A DNA stretch of 64,000 nt from Pedobacter sandarakinus. GTDB taxonomy: Bacteria; Bacteroidota; Bacteroidia; Sphingobacteriales; Sphingobacteriaceae. A program made the position numbers and the translations under genes. Under the pieces are notes generated by a model that had not been told where the DNA came from, did not search any database, and saw nothing but the letters and a program-made list of their open reading frames with translations. Of this stretch, positions 34,135 to 42,527 are shown in pieces (the first letter of the stretch is position 1; every line of letters begins with the position of its first letter). The DNA lies in contig NZ_JAPIVG010000001.1 of assembly GCF_026240095.1 (NCBI RefSeq), positions 1,178,001 to 1,242,000 on the forward strand, in the 5' to 3' direction.

Positions 34135-35841
34135 ATGAAACATCTGATTATTATCCTAATTTTTTCAACCATCCTTATTAACATTACGTTTGCACAAACC
34201 ATTTTACTTAAGGGTGAGGTTATTGATAATAAGGATAATACAAGATTATCTGGTGTAACAGTGGCTGTTGGTAATACAATTACAAAAACAGATAAAAATG
34301 GTTTTTTCGAACTAAACGCCGAATTGAAATCATTGAAAGAAAGAGCAATAGATTTTAGCCACATAGGTTATCTAAACGTTCGCTTAATTTATCAACCCAA
34401 TCATTTTTACATTGTAGAGTTATCTGAATCCACAAATGAACTAAAGGAGGTAATGATTGGGATAGGTGATGACATTTTGAAAAAAGCTATCAAAAGAATT
34501 CCTGAAAATTATCCAGATAAACCAATTGCTATGAAGGGAATATTAAGGACACAAACGTGGCGCAATCAATCTGAATATTTTAAAGCTGATGCGATTATAA
34601 AAGCATATATCCCATCGTATAACAGTACAGAAAGAACAACCATTGCTGTTTTAGAAAATCGAATAGATACGCTATTTGATAGATCGTTAATGTTTCTAAG
34701 GCATTCTTCCAACTATAATGTTGTAGATTTTCAGGATATTGCGCATAATCAACGCTTGTTAAATAAAATTTCAAAAAGAAAGAATTTTGACTATCTATTA
34801 ACTGGAAAACAGTTTTATAATAATCGTAAAGTATTTGTAATTAACATCACTCAGAAAGATTCTTCAAAGGTTTACGATAAGATTGATGCAACGTTTTACA
34901 TTGATACGGCCTCTTATGCTTTTGTTGCATCAAACATCTATTTATATAATTTAGTTAGGGTTGGCTTGATTAAGCATAAAGTATTGAATTATAGCGTTTC
35001 TTACGACAAGATTGGAGCCAAATGGTATTTAAATGAAACGCATACTCATGCAAGTTCAGAATTAAGAAGAGAGGCTCCTGAAACTACTGTAGACTTTTTA
35101 AGGACAGAAATTGATAGTATAGATGTTGCAGTGCTTAAATATCAAGACATTATTCAAAATCGAGACGATATTTTTTCGGTTGATAAGAGAACGAGAGGGG
35201 ATATATGGGCTAAAAGTGAAAGTTTGTTTCAGCAAGCCGAGAAAGAAGGTAGAATTGAGCGAATTGCAAATACACTATTAGATACAATTAAGTATAATAA
35301 CCTAGTCTCAAATCAGAATATTAAAAAACCTTCTTTCGGAAAAAGGTTTGTAAATTATTTAAGTCATGATAACGTTAGACAGATATTTGGTGCCAAAAAG
35401 TTTGCGGTTGAATTTAGCGATGGACATGGATATAAATCCGTAACAGCAAATTATGGACTAAATACAGGAGCCGATTTTAGATTATATAAAAATGTTTTCT
35501 TAGGCTATCAAATATCTGCTAATTTATGGAATGATAAACGTATCAATCTTTCAGCACTCAATCTTAACTTATCACATGCCTTTATCTTCAATAAGTCATC
35601 TAGAAATATAATTCTTTCACCATATTTCGGTTTTGAATATTTGGGTATAAGAAAAAAGGACGAAAGATTATATAGAGATTATTTTAATTATGGATTGAGG
35701 ATGTCTTATGAATTGACACATCGAAAAGCATTATTTTTTTCTTCTGGATTAAATTCTACATTAAAAACTTCTACATTCAACGAGTTTTTTATAAATCCAA
35801 GCCAGTACGTATTTGGTTTTGGCATCGTGTTTAAACGTTAG
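34135..35841 (+). CDS. Carboxypeptidase-regulatory-like domain protein, exported, putative outer-membrane
   Basis: 568 aa from ATG 34135, which gives a signal peptide (KHLIIILIFSTIL, cleavage near TFAQ); the 11 upstream in-frame residues are poor. Residues about 22-105 form a CarboxypepD_reg-like beta-sandwich (LKGEVIDNKDN, GVTVAVGNT, TDKNGFFEL). A central soluble domain follows, and the last 150 residues alternate polar and aromatic residues, ending YVFGFGIVFKR, consistent with a beta-barrel C-terminus. The family is common in Bacteroidota envelopes; function unknown. It lies after the peptide genes and shares their AT-rich composition, so a link to the island is possible but unproven. Confidence 0.75.
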   Translation: MKHLIIILIFSTILINITFAQTILLKGEVIDNKDNTRLSGVTVAVGNTITKTDKNGFFELNAELKSLKERAIDFSHIGYLNVRLIYQPNHFYIVELSESTNELKEVMIGIGDDILKKAIKRIPENYPDKPIAMKGILRTQTWRNQSEYFKADAIIKAYIPSYNSTERTTIAVLENRIDTLFDRSLMFLRHSSNYNVVDFQDIAHNQRLLNKISKRKNFDYLLTGKQFYNNRKVFVINITQKDSSKVYDKIDATFYIDTASYAFVASNIYLYNLVRVGLIKHKVLNYSVSYDKIGAKWYLNETHTHASSELRREAPETTVDFLRTEIDSIDVAVLKYQDIIQNRDDIFSVDKRTRGDIWAKSESLFQQAEKEGRIERIANTLLDTIKYNNLVSNQNIKKPSFGKRFVNYLSHDNVRQIFGAKKFAVEFSDGHGYKSVTANYGLNTGADFRLYKNVFLGYQISANLWNDKRINLSALNLNLSHAFIFNKSSRNIILSPYFGFEYLGIRKKDERLYRDYFNYGLRMSYELTHRKALFFSSGLNSTLKTSTFNEFFINPSQYVFGFGIVFKR

Positions 35842-35995
35842 ATTCCAATTTCTATACGCAACTTAATAAATGTCTTAAATTTATGCTTCTTTGAGGATAA
35901 TCTAACCCCTTATATTTGTTTTACACTTTTATCATAATAACAACCGCTCATCTTATTTCTTTAATAATTATTTGTAGTTTTACAAATAATTGAAT

Positions 35996-36652
35996 ATGCA
36001 CGATTTTTGGAATAACCTGCATCAGCTAATCGATCCCGAGAAATTATTGAGGGAAGGCGGTTTCTATCTCGTGATATTTGTTATCTATGCAGAGACTGGT
36101 CTGTTTTTTGGTTTTTTTCTCCCTGGAGATTATCTTTTATTTCTTGCCGGTATGTTTGTGGCCACCGGTAAATTAGATGTAAATATAGCTATACTCCTTG
36201 CAGGCTTATGTATTGCAGCAATATCTGGTAATTTTACAGGCTATTGGTTCGGGCGAAGAACAGGTCCACTTTTGTACACCAGAAAGGATAGTTTCTTCTT
36301 CAAGAAAAAATATTTAAGGGCGGCCGAAGCATATTATAACAAGCAAGGTGCCTTTGCGCTAATTATGGGAAGGTTTGTTCCGATCGTTAGGACCTTTGCC
36401 CCGATTTTTGCTGGTATAGTGAAACTAGATTTCAAACGATTTGCTTTATATAATGTTGTTGGTGGAGTACTCTGGATTTGCTCGCTTACATTATTAGGCT
36501 ATTTCCTGGGCAGGAGGTTTGAAAAAGAGATTAACGATTACTTATTATATATTATTATTGGCTTTATCCTTATCACAACTATACCATTATTGATTACCTT
36601 TGTAAAAAGTAAGGTTTCGAACCTGGAAGAGGAAAAGACAGATTTAAATTAA
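35996..36652 (+). CDS. DedA-family membrane protein
   Basis: 218 aa from ATG 35996 (an in-frame TTG lies 6 bases upstream). Family features: [20 protein letters not shown] in the first half and [16 protein letters not shown] in the second, with about five membrane segments. DedA proteins are involved in membrane lipid (undecaprenyl-phosphate or phospholipid) translocation and proton-gradient maintenance. Its stop is 2 bases before the pyrophosphatase ATG, forming an operon. Confidence 0.92.
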   Translation: MHDFWNNLHQLIDPEKLLREGGFYLVIFVIYAETGLFFGFFLPGDYLLFLAGMFVATGKLDVNIAILLAGLCIAAISGNFTGYWFGRRTGPLLYTRKDSFFFKKKYLRAAEAYYNKQGAFALIMGRFVPIVRTFAPIFAGIVKLDFKRFALYNVVGGVLWICSLTLLGYFLGRRFEKEINDYLLYIIIGFILITTIPLLITFVKSKVSNLEEEKTDLN

Positions 36653-36654
36653 AA

Positions 36655-37206
36655 ATGGCAAAAGAAGAAAATCACGCTTGGCATAGCGTATCACCCGGAG
36701 CAAACGTTCCAGAAATTGTAAATGCAATTATTGAAATTCCTAAAGGCTCAAAAGCCAAATATGAGATCGACAAAGAATCAGGATTGATTAAATTAGATCG
36801 TGTTCTTTTTTCATCTGTAATGTACCCTGCGAACTATGGCTTTATTCCGCAAACATACTGCGATGATAAAGATCCATTAGATATCTTGGTGTTATGCTCG
36901 GTAGATGTTTATCCAATGACCGTTATCGAAGCCAAGGTTGTGGGTGTAATGCATATGGTGGATAATGGCGAACAAGATGATAAGATCATCGCAGTAGCAA
37001 AAAATGATATGTCGGTTAATTATATCAACGATTTGGACGAATTACCACCACATACAATGAAAGAAATTGTTCGTTTCTTTCAAGATTACAAAGCATTAGA
37101 AGAAAAAAATGTGACAATCGAACACTTACTAGGTGTACGTTATGCACACAAAGTGATTAAAGAAAGTATAGAACTTTATAATACTACATTTAGAGAATTG
37201 GCATAA
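36655..37206 (+). CDS. ppa: Inorganic pyrophosphatase, family I
   Basis: 183 aa. Hydrolyses pyrophosphate to two phosphates in the cytoplasm. The catalytic region reads [12 protein letters not shown], matching the DxDPxD metal-binding signature, preceded by [11 protein letters not shown] and followed by [14 protein letters not shown]. Length normal for the soluble family. Its stop codon overlaps the next gene's start by one base. Confidence 0.95.
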   Translation: MAKEENHAWHSVSPGANVPEIVNAIIEIPKGSKAKYEIDKESGLIKLDRVLFSSVMYPANYGFIPQTYCDDKDPLDILVLCSVDVYPMTVIEAKVVGVMHMVDNGEQDDKIIAVAKNDMSVNYINDLDELPPHTMKEIVRFFQDYKALEEKNVTIEHLLGVRYAHKVIKESIELYNTTFRELA

Positions 37207-38633
37207 TGGATTTACCCACGGTCTGCTTGTTTTTAAATTTCGACTTAACTGCAATTCCAACAACATCAAATCTAGCTATGGTTGCCATAGCCGAAACAGA
37301 TACATCATCAGTTGGGTGGCGATTATTTTTTGCGTTATTTTTAGTTTTATTGAATGGGTTTTTCGTTGCAGCTGAGTTTGCAATTGTTAAAGTTCGTGCA
37401 TCGCAAATAGAAATTAAAGCCAAATCAGGCAGCAGAGTTGGCAAAATGGCCAAAACCATTATCCACAATCTCGATGGCTATTTAGCCGCCACACAACTTG
37501 GAATAACCCTCGCATCTCTGGGTTTAGGTTGGGTTGGTGAGGGCGTGATGCACACCATCTTTAAAAATCTTTTTGATAGCTTAGAATGGGGTTTAAGTGA
37601 TGCTTTCATTCACTCTGCTTCTACAATAGTTGCTTTCTCGTTAATTACGATTATGCATATTGTATTTGGAGAGTTGGCGCCAAAGTCGTTCGCTATTCAG
37701 CGTCCGGTGGCTACAACCTTATTTGTATCTGTTCCATTGCAGATCTTCTACGTGGTATTAAGGCCATTTATTTGGATGTTGAATAGTTTGGCGGCTGTTA
37801 TTCTTAAGCCATTTGGCATTGATACTTCAGCTGGTCATGAATCACTTCATAGCACCGAAGAGTTACAATACCTGCTTGATCAGGGCAAAGAAAGCGGCGC
37901 ATTAGATAATAATGAGCATGAACTGATTAAAAACGTTTTCGATTTTAACGAACGCGTGGTTAAAAACATCATGGTACCACGTACCAAGATATCTGGTATA
38001 GAATTAACTTCGCTTAAAGAAGATGTTGTAGACAAAATCATTAAAGAAGGCTACTCTAGATTACCCGTTTACCATGAAATCATGGATAAAATCGTAGGGA
38101 TTATCCACGCCAAAGATATTTTGCCTTTAGTAGCATCGGGAAATCAGCATTGGACCCTAAACGATATCATTCGGAAGCCTTACTTTGTTACAGAAACGAA
38201 GAAAATTAAGGATTTGATGAGCGAGCTTCAAAGCAACCGAATTCAGATCGCTATTGTTTTGGATGAATTTGGGGGCACTGCCGGAATGGTTACGCTCGAA
38301 GATATTGTAGAAGAGCTTGTTGGAGAAATTCAAGACGAATACGATGAAGAGAAACCTTTAGTTGAACGCGTATCTGATAATGAATTCATCGTTAATGCGT
38401 TCGCAACAGTTTATGATGTAAACGAGTATCTTCCGCACGACTTACCAGAAGACGAGGATTTTGATACCATCGGCGGATTAGTTTCTCACGTTTTTGAACG
38501 TATTCCTGAAGTAGGCGAGAGCAATGAATCATACGGTTATCTCTTTACTATCTTAAAGAAAACCGAACAAAATATCGAAACCATTAAGTTAGAACTTGTT
38601 ATAAATAAGGAAGATATGGTTGATAACCATTAA
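37206..38633 (+). CDS. CNNM/CBS-domain transporter (HlyC/CorC family)
   Basis: 475 aa. The N-terminal CNNM (DUF21) domain with three to four membrane segments covers about residues 38-215 (FFVAAEFAIVKVRASQ, FGELAPKSFAI). A CBS pair follows (VPRTKISGIEL ... YSRLPVYHE ... FVTETKKIKDLM), and the CorC/HlyC C-terminal domain ends the chain (EFIVNAFATVYDVNEYL). Family members export divalent cations such as magnesium; the hemolysin label is historical. Translation starts within the ppa stop. An internal ATG at residue 25 is a possible alternative start. Confidence 0.9.
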   Translation: MDLPTVCLFLNFDLTAIPTTSNLAMVAIAETDTSSVGWRLFFALFLVLLNGFFVAAEFAIVKVRASQIEIKAKSGSRVGKMAKTIIHNLDGYLAATQLGITLASLGLGWVGEGVMHTIFKNLFDSLEWGLSDAFIHSASTIVAFSLITIMHIVFGELAPKSFAIQRPVATTLFVSVPLQIFYVVLRPFIWMLNSLAAVILKPFGIDTSAGHESLHSTEELQYLLDQGKESGALDNNEHELIKNVFDFNERVVKNIMVPRTKISGIELTSLKEDVVDKIIKEGYSRLPVYHEIMDKIVGIIHAKDILPLVASGNQHWTLNDIIRKPYFVTETKKIKDLMSELQSNRIQIAIVLDEFGGTAGMVTLEDIVEELVGEIQDEYDEEKPLVERVSDNEFIVNAFATVYDVNEYLPHDLPEDEDFDTIGGLVSHVFERIPEVGESNESYGYLFTILKKTEQNIETIKLELVINKEDMVDNH

Positions 38634-38642
38634 GTTTCAACC

Positions 38643-39347
38643 ATGCATATTTTTTATACACCAGATATTGCGCAAGATACTTACATCCTAAACGAAGAAG
38701 AAAGCAAGCATTGTGCCCGAGTGTTACGTTTGCCTATTGGTGCCTTGGTAAATTTGGTTGATGGGCAAGGTGGTTTCTACACTGCCGAAATTGTTTCTGA
38801 TCATCCGAAAAAGGTCGTGCTTAAAGTTCTGGAAGTCATTAAAGATTTTCAAAAGCGAAATCATTATTTGCATATCGCAGTTGCGCCAACTAAAAACATC
38901 GATAGGTTAGAGTGGTTCCTGGAAAAGGCTACTGAACTAGGAATTGATGAGATTACACCAATAATTACTGACCGGTCCGAACGTCGTGTTGTAAAAGAAG
39001 ATCGGCTGAATAAGGTAATTACTTCTGCAGTAAAACAGTCTATCAAAGCTTACCATCCAGTTCTGAATGATGCAATATCTTTTGAAACATTTCTGAAACA
39101 GGAGCGGGAAGGGAATAAACTTATTGCCCACTGTATTGGCGAAGAGGAAAAAGCCTATATTTCAGACTTAGTTAAGCCTTATCAAAAATACACTATTCTT
39201 ATTGGCCCTGAAGGCGATTTTACACCCGAAGAAGTAAACTTGGCTTTGAATAAAGGCTTTAAAGCATTAACTTTAGGTACAAACAGGCTGCGTACTGAAA
39301 CTGCGGCGCTTGCTGTTTGCTTTGAAATCAATTACCTTAATCGTTAA
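38643..39347 (+). CDS. rsmE: 16S rRNA (uracil1498-N3)-methyltransferase
   Basis: 234 aa. The N-terminal PUA-like domain (SKHCARVLRLPIG) is followed by a SPOUT methyltransferase domain with the knot motifs IGPEGDFTPEEV and LGTNRLRTETAAL. It methylates U1498 of 16S rRNA using S-adenosylmethionine. Transcribed with the preceding CNNM gene (9-base gap) and the following DUF4159 gene (5-base gap). Confidence 0.95.
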   Translation: MHIFYTPDIAQDTYILNEEESKHCARVLRLPIGALVNLVDGQGGFYTAEIVSDHPKKVVLKVLEVIKDFQKRNHYLHIAVAPTKNIDRLEWFLEKATELGIDEITPIITDRSERRVVKEDRLNKVITSAVKQSIKAYHPVLNDAISFETFLKQEREGNKLIAHCIGEEEKAYISDLVKPYQKYTILIGPEGDFTPEEVNLALNKGFKALTLGTNRLRTETAALAVCFEINYLNR

Positions 39348-39352
39348 TCAGT

Positions 39353-40048
39353 TTGAAATTAATAGTTGCCAGGTTACCTAAATATATTATACCCGTTTTC
39401 AACATTGGTTTAATTGCCATTTCATTCTGGCTAGTGGCTTTTATGCATATTCCGTCTTACCGCATGGCGAAGCTTAAATACAGTGGTGGAGGAGATTGGT
39501 ATGCAGACCGAACAGCGCTGCCAAATTTGATCGCATTTTGCAATAGCAATTTGAAAACGAATTTTTATCCTGAAGAAAGCATCGTTGAAGTAGGCGCTAA
39601 AGAAATTTTTAATTATCCTTTTATCTATATGACAGGCCATGGAAACGTCGTATTCAGCGACCAGGAAGTTAAAAATTTACGAAGTTATTTAACCGGGGGT
39701 GGCTTCTTGCACATTGATGATAACTACGGCTTAGATAAATTTATTAGACCTCAAATGAAGAAGGTTTTTCCCGAGTTAAGTTTTGAGGAGTTGCCAGCCA
39801 ATCACATTATCTACAACCAGAAGTATAAGTTTCCTTCGGGCTTGCCTAAAATTCACGAACATGATAATAAAAGGCCACAGGGTTTTGCATTAATTTACAA
39901 AGGGCGGTTGGTTTGTTACTATACCTTCGAATGCGATTTAGGCAACGGCTGGGAAGATCTTGGCACTTATCCTGAAGATACGCAGGAAACTCGAACGAAG
40001 GCGCTAAAAATGGGTGCAAATTTAGTTCAATACGCTTTAACACAATAA
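39353..40048 (+). CDS. DUF4159-domain protein
   Basis: 231 aa from TTG 39353, giving an N-terminal hydrophobic helix (about residues 10-30, signal or anchor). Then comes a DUF4159 domain with PFIYMTGHGNVVFSD, LRSYLTGGGFLHIDDN and NGWEDLGTYPEDTQETR. The domain has a flavodoxin or amidotransferase-like fold; its function is unknown, but in Bacteroidota such genes often accompany MoxR/BatA-type membrane protein clusters. Tightly packed between rsmE and a biotinyl protein. Confidence 0.85.
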   Translation: MKLIVARLPKYIIPVFNIGLIAISFWLVAFMHIPSYRMAKLKYSGGGDWYADRTALPNLIAFCNSNLKTNFYPEESIVEVGAKEIFNYPFIYMTGHGNVVFSDQEVKNLRSYLTGGGFLHIDDNYGLDKFIRPQMKKVFPELSFEELPANHIIYNQKYKFPSGLPKIHEHDNKRPQGFALIYKGRLVCYYTFECDLGNGWEDLGTYPEDTQETRTKALKMGANLVQYALTQ

Positions 40049-40052
40049 TCAT

Positions 40053-40553
40053 ATGTATAAGGTAACAATAGATGATCATTTTGATTTCGACATTGAAGAT
40101 ACTGCAGGAGCAATCACTGTCAACGGGCATTCTGTTGAGTTAGATTCAAGCATAATAAACGCCAGGGAAACCAATATTTTGTATCAAACTAAATCTTATA
40201 ACGTAGAGGTTGTAGAGGTTGATCAGCAAAGTAAAGTATGCAGAATAAAAGTTAATGGAAATATATATTCAGCAAGAGTAGAAGATCAATTTGATCAACT
40301 GCTGAAGCAATTAGGTATGGACAAATTTGCATCCGGAAAGGTAGCAGAAATCAAAGCACCCATGCCTGGTTTGGTACTTAAAGTGTTGTTGGCTTCGGGT
40401 GATGAAGTTAAAAAAGGTGATAATCTACTCATCTTAGAGGCCATGAAGATGGAAAACATGATTAAATCAACAACCGATGGGGTGATTAAGAATATTGCTG
40501 TGAAGCAAGGTGATAAGGTGGAAAAAAATCAAATCCTGATTCAATTTGCATAG
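40053..40553 (+). CDS. Biotin/lipoyl attachment-domain protein (biotin carboxyl carrier)
   Basis: 166 aa. The last 75 residues form a biotinyl domain with MPGLVLKVLLASGDEV and the biotin-acceptor motif EAMKMEN. The N-terminal half is a beta-rich linker region. It would carry carboxyl-biotin for an acyl-CoA carboxylase or decarboxylase whose other subunits are not in the window. Last gene before a strong terminator. Confidence 0.9.
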   Translation: MYKVTIDDHFDFDIEDTAGAITVNGHSVELDSSIINARETNILYQTKSYNVEVVEVDQQSKVCRIKVNGNIYSARVEDQFDQLLKQLGMDKFASGKVAEIKAPMPGLVLKVLLASGDEVKKGDNLLILEAMKMENMIKSTTDGVIKNIAVKQGDKVEKNQILIQFA

Positions 40554-40576
40554 TATAAAATAAAATTAAAGCGCAT

Positions 40577-40609
40577 AAAAAAACCCGATGAAACGCACCG
40601 GGTTTTTTT
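40577..40609. terminator. Bidirectional terminator between the biotinyl gene and gldJ
   Basis: AAAAAAACCCG (40577-40587) pairs with CGGGTTTTTTT (40599-40609). The A-run and T-run allow it to serve both convergent genes. Confidence 0.9.
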
Positions 40610-40616
40610 ATATATT

Positions 40617-42278
40617 CTATTTTCCTTTAACCCTGTAAGGTTTTTGCGGAGGATTTTTAAAGCTTCTTTTCCCAGCAGTACTAATCTCTGGTGCACCAAG
40701 CATGGTCATGGCGCAACGGAAACCTAGCTCTGCAGAAGATTCGTCTTGTTGCATAAAGCGACGGGTAGCAGGATTTAACCAATAAGCCATATCGTTCCAA
40801 GAACCGCCTTTATAAACTCTTGATTTGTCATTAATCAAGGTTACACCTTCTTCGTTAAGAACTAGGTTTTGCCTATCGCGGTAACCTCTTTGATCGGCTT
40901 GATAAGTATTTGATGCAGTAATTGACTGCGGATCAGTAGATTTTGAAATCGAATCTGCTCGTTTCGCCTGTGCTTGCTTATCAGCCCAGCTTTGCTTTCT
41001 TCCAGAATAGGCGTTTTCCTTAATTGGGTTGCCATACTTATCCAGCGCAATTTTGCCTTTTTGCGTGTCTTCAAGTTTTTTATTGGTAAAATAGTTACCA
41101 CGATAAGGATTAAATGCATCAGCATCTGTAAAAGTTCCAGTTCTGTAAACATCGTTTACCCATTCGTTTACGTTTCCAGCCATATTGTATAAGCCAAAAT
41201 CGTTTGCCGTATATTGGATAACAGGAACAGTTAAATCTCCCTTATCATTTAATGAACCACCAACACCCATGTAATCTCCAGGCGCCCGTTTAAAGTTGGC
41301 CTGAATCATACCCCTGGTTTTTTTCTTCGCCGAGCTTACGCCCAAGCCATTCCAAGGGTAAATTTTGTTTTGGTTGATGTTTTCGTATTCGGTATTTCCA
41401 ATTAAGCCTAAAGCTGCATATTCCCATTCAGCTTCAGTAGGTAAACGGTAAGGCTGCATGATTACACCATCCTCTAAAGTGGCCGTTCTACGTGCCTGTG
41501 TATTGCCCTTGGCAGCACCAGCGGTTGATGTTGCAGCACCTGCTTTAGTATTATAGTCGATAGGCGCATTTTTGCCCTTATCATCATATTGCCCGTTCAG
41601 GTAAGCATCGGTGTTAAATGGCTTATCTGGTTTTGGTGTAGCTGCTGCAGTATTGCCTTTGCCAGTTGTTCCTGCATTTAAACTCTTATAATCTGTCAAG
41701 ATGCCTTTTTCACGCAAGATAAATTCGTTTGCTCTCGAAGTTCTCCATTCGCAATAACGAGATGCCTGTTCCCATGAAACGCCCACAACCGGATAATCAC
41801 GATATGCCGGATGTCTAAGGTAATTATCTACATAAGGCTCATTATAAGATAGGGCACGGCGCCATACCAACGTATCAGGAAGTTCATTATAATAATATTC
41901 CGCATCTTCTGGATAATTATATCTAATCCAGTGCAGGTATTCTAACCAGTCTGTATTCGATACTTCTGTCTCGTCCATGTAAAACGATGGTACCGTTACC
42001 TGTCTTTTGTAGTTATAAATACTAGGTTCTACCCCAGGAACTTCAATTGCGCTTCCACCTACAACCAGTACACCACCTTCTATAGGAATCAGCCCGGGAC
42101 CAGGTGCCCGCCTGTATTGCGTCGCAACAGCAAAAGCGCCTGAAGCATTATTTTTACTTCTACGATCGGCATACGGAATACCTGTTTTACTAGAGCTATT
42201 TCCCCCTTTAGAGCTACAGCTTGTAAGCAAAATTGCTAATGATAAACAAGTAAAAGAGTATAGTAATAATTTTTTCAT
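40617..42278 (-). CDS. gldJ: Gliding motility/type IX secretion lipoprotein GldJ
   Basis: 553 aa from ATG 42278, which begins MKKLLLYSFTCL and has lipobox LLTSC, so the protein is an outer-membrane or periplasmic-facing lipoprotein. The body is a formylglycine-generating-enzyme (SUMF1/FGE)-like domain: IEGGVLVVGG, FYMDETEVSNTDWLEYL, YPVVGVSWEQASRYCEWR, RLPTEAEWEYAA, YNMAGNVNEWVNDVY and the C-terminal VYKGGSWND ... LGFRCAM. Two long insertions rich in Asn, Gly, Thr and Lys interrupt it. GldJ is required for stability of the type IX secretion motor components. It is the first of two T9SS-linked genes here. Confidence 0.88.
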   Translation of the reverse strand: MKKLLLYSFTCLSLAILLTSCSSKGGNSSSKTGIPYADRRSKNNASGAFAVATQYRRAPGPGLIPIEGGVLVVGGSAIEVPGVEPSIYNYKRQVTVPSFYMDETEVSNTDWLEYLHWIRYNYPEDAEYYYNELPDTLVWRRALSYNEPYVDNYLRHPAYRDYPVVGVSWEQASRYCEWRTSRANEFILREKGILTDYKSLNAGTTGKGNTAAATPKPDKPFNTDAYLNGQYDDKGKNAPIDYNTKAGAATSTAGAAKGNTQARRTATLEDGVIMQPYRLPTEAEWEYAALGLIGNTEYENINQNKIYPWNGLGVSSAKKKTRGMIQANFKRAPGDYMGVGGSLNDKGDLTVPVIQYTANDFGLYNMAGNVNEWVNDVYRTGTFTDADAFNPYRGNYFTNKKLEDTQKGKIALDKYGNPIKENAYSGRKQSWADKQAQAKRADSISKSTDPQSITASNTYQADQRGYRDRQNLVLNEEGVTLINDKSRVYKGGSWNDMAYWLNPATRRFMQQDESSAELGFRCAMTMLGAPEISTAGKRSFKNPPQKPYRVKGK

Positions 42279-42527
42279 ATGTACTTTAGGAAATACCACC
42301 TGATGGTGATTAAGACGATAAAATTAAACAATTTAGATGAATATATAAATATTGTGACAATAAATATTGAATATAATTTTAACCCATAACGTATTATTTT
42401 CTTTCGTATTGTGTCTGTTTAATTTTTCATGGTGTAAATGGTTAAATCGTTGTAAGCGTGCAAGATATTTTGGACTGTTTATTGCCAGTGTATCATTCCA
42501 AACATTTTATTCTCAAGATTACAAATC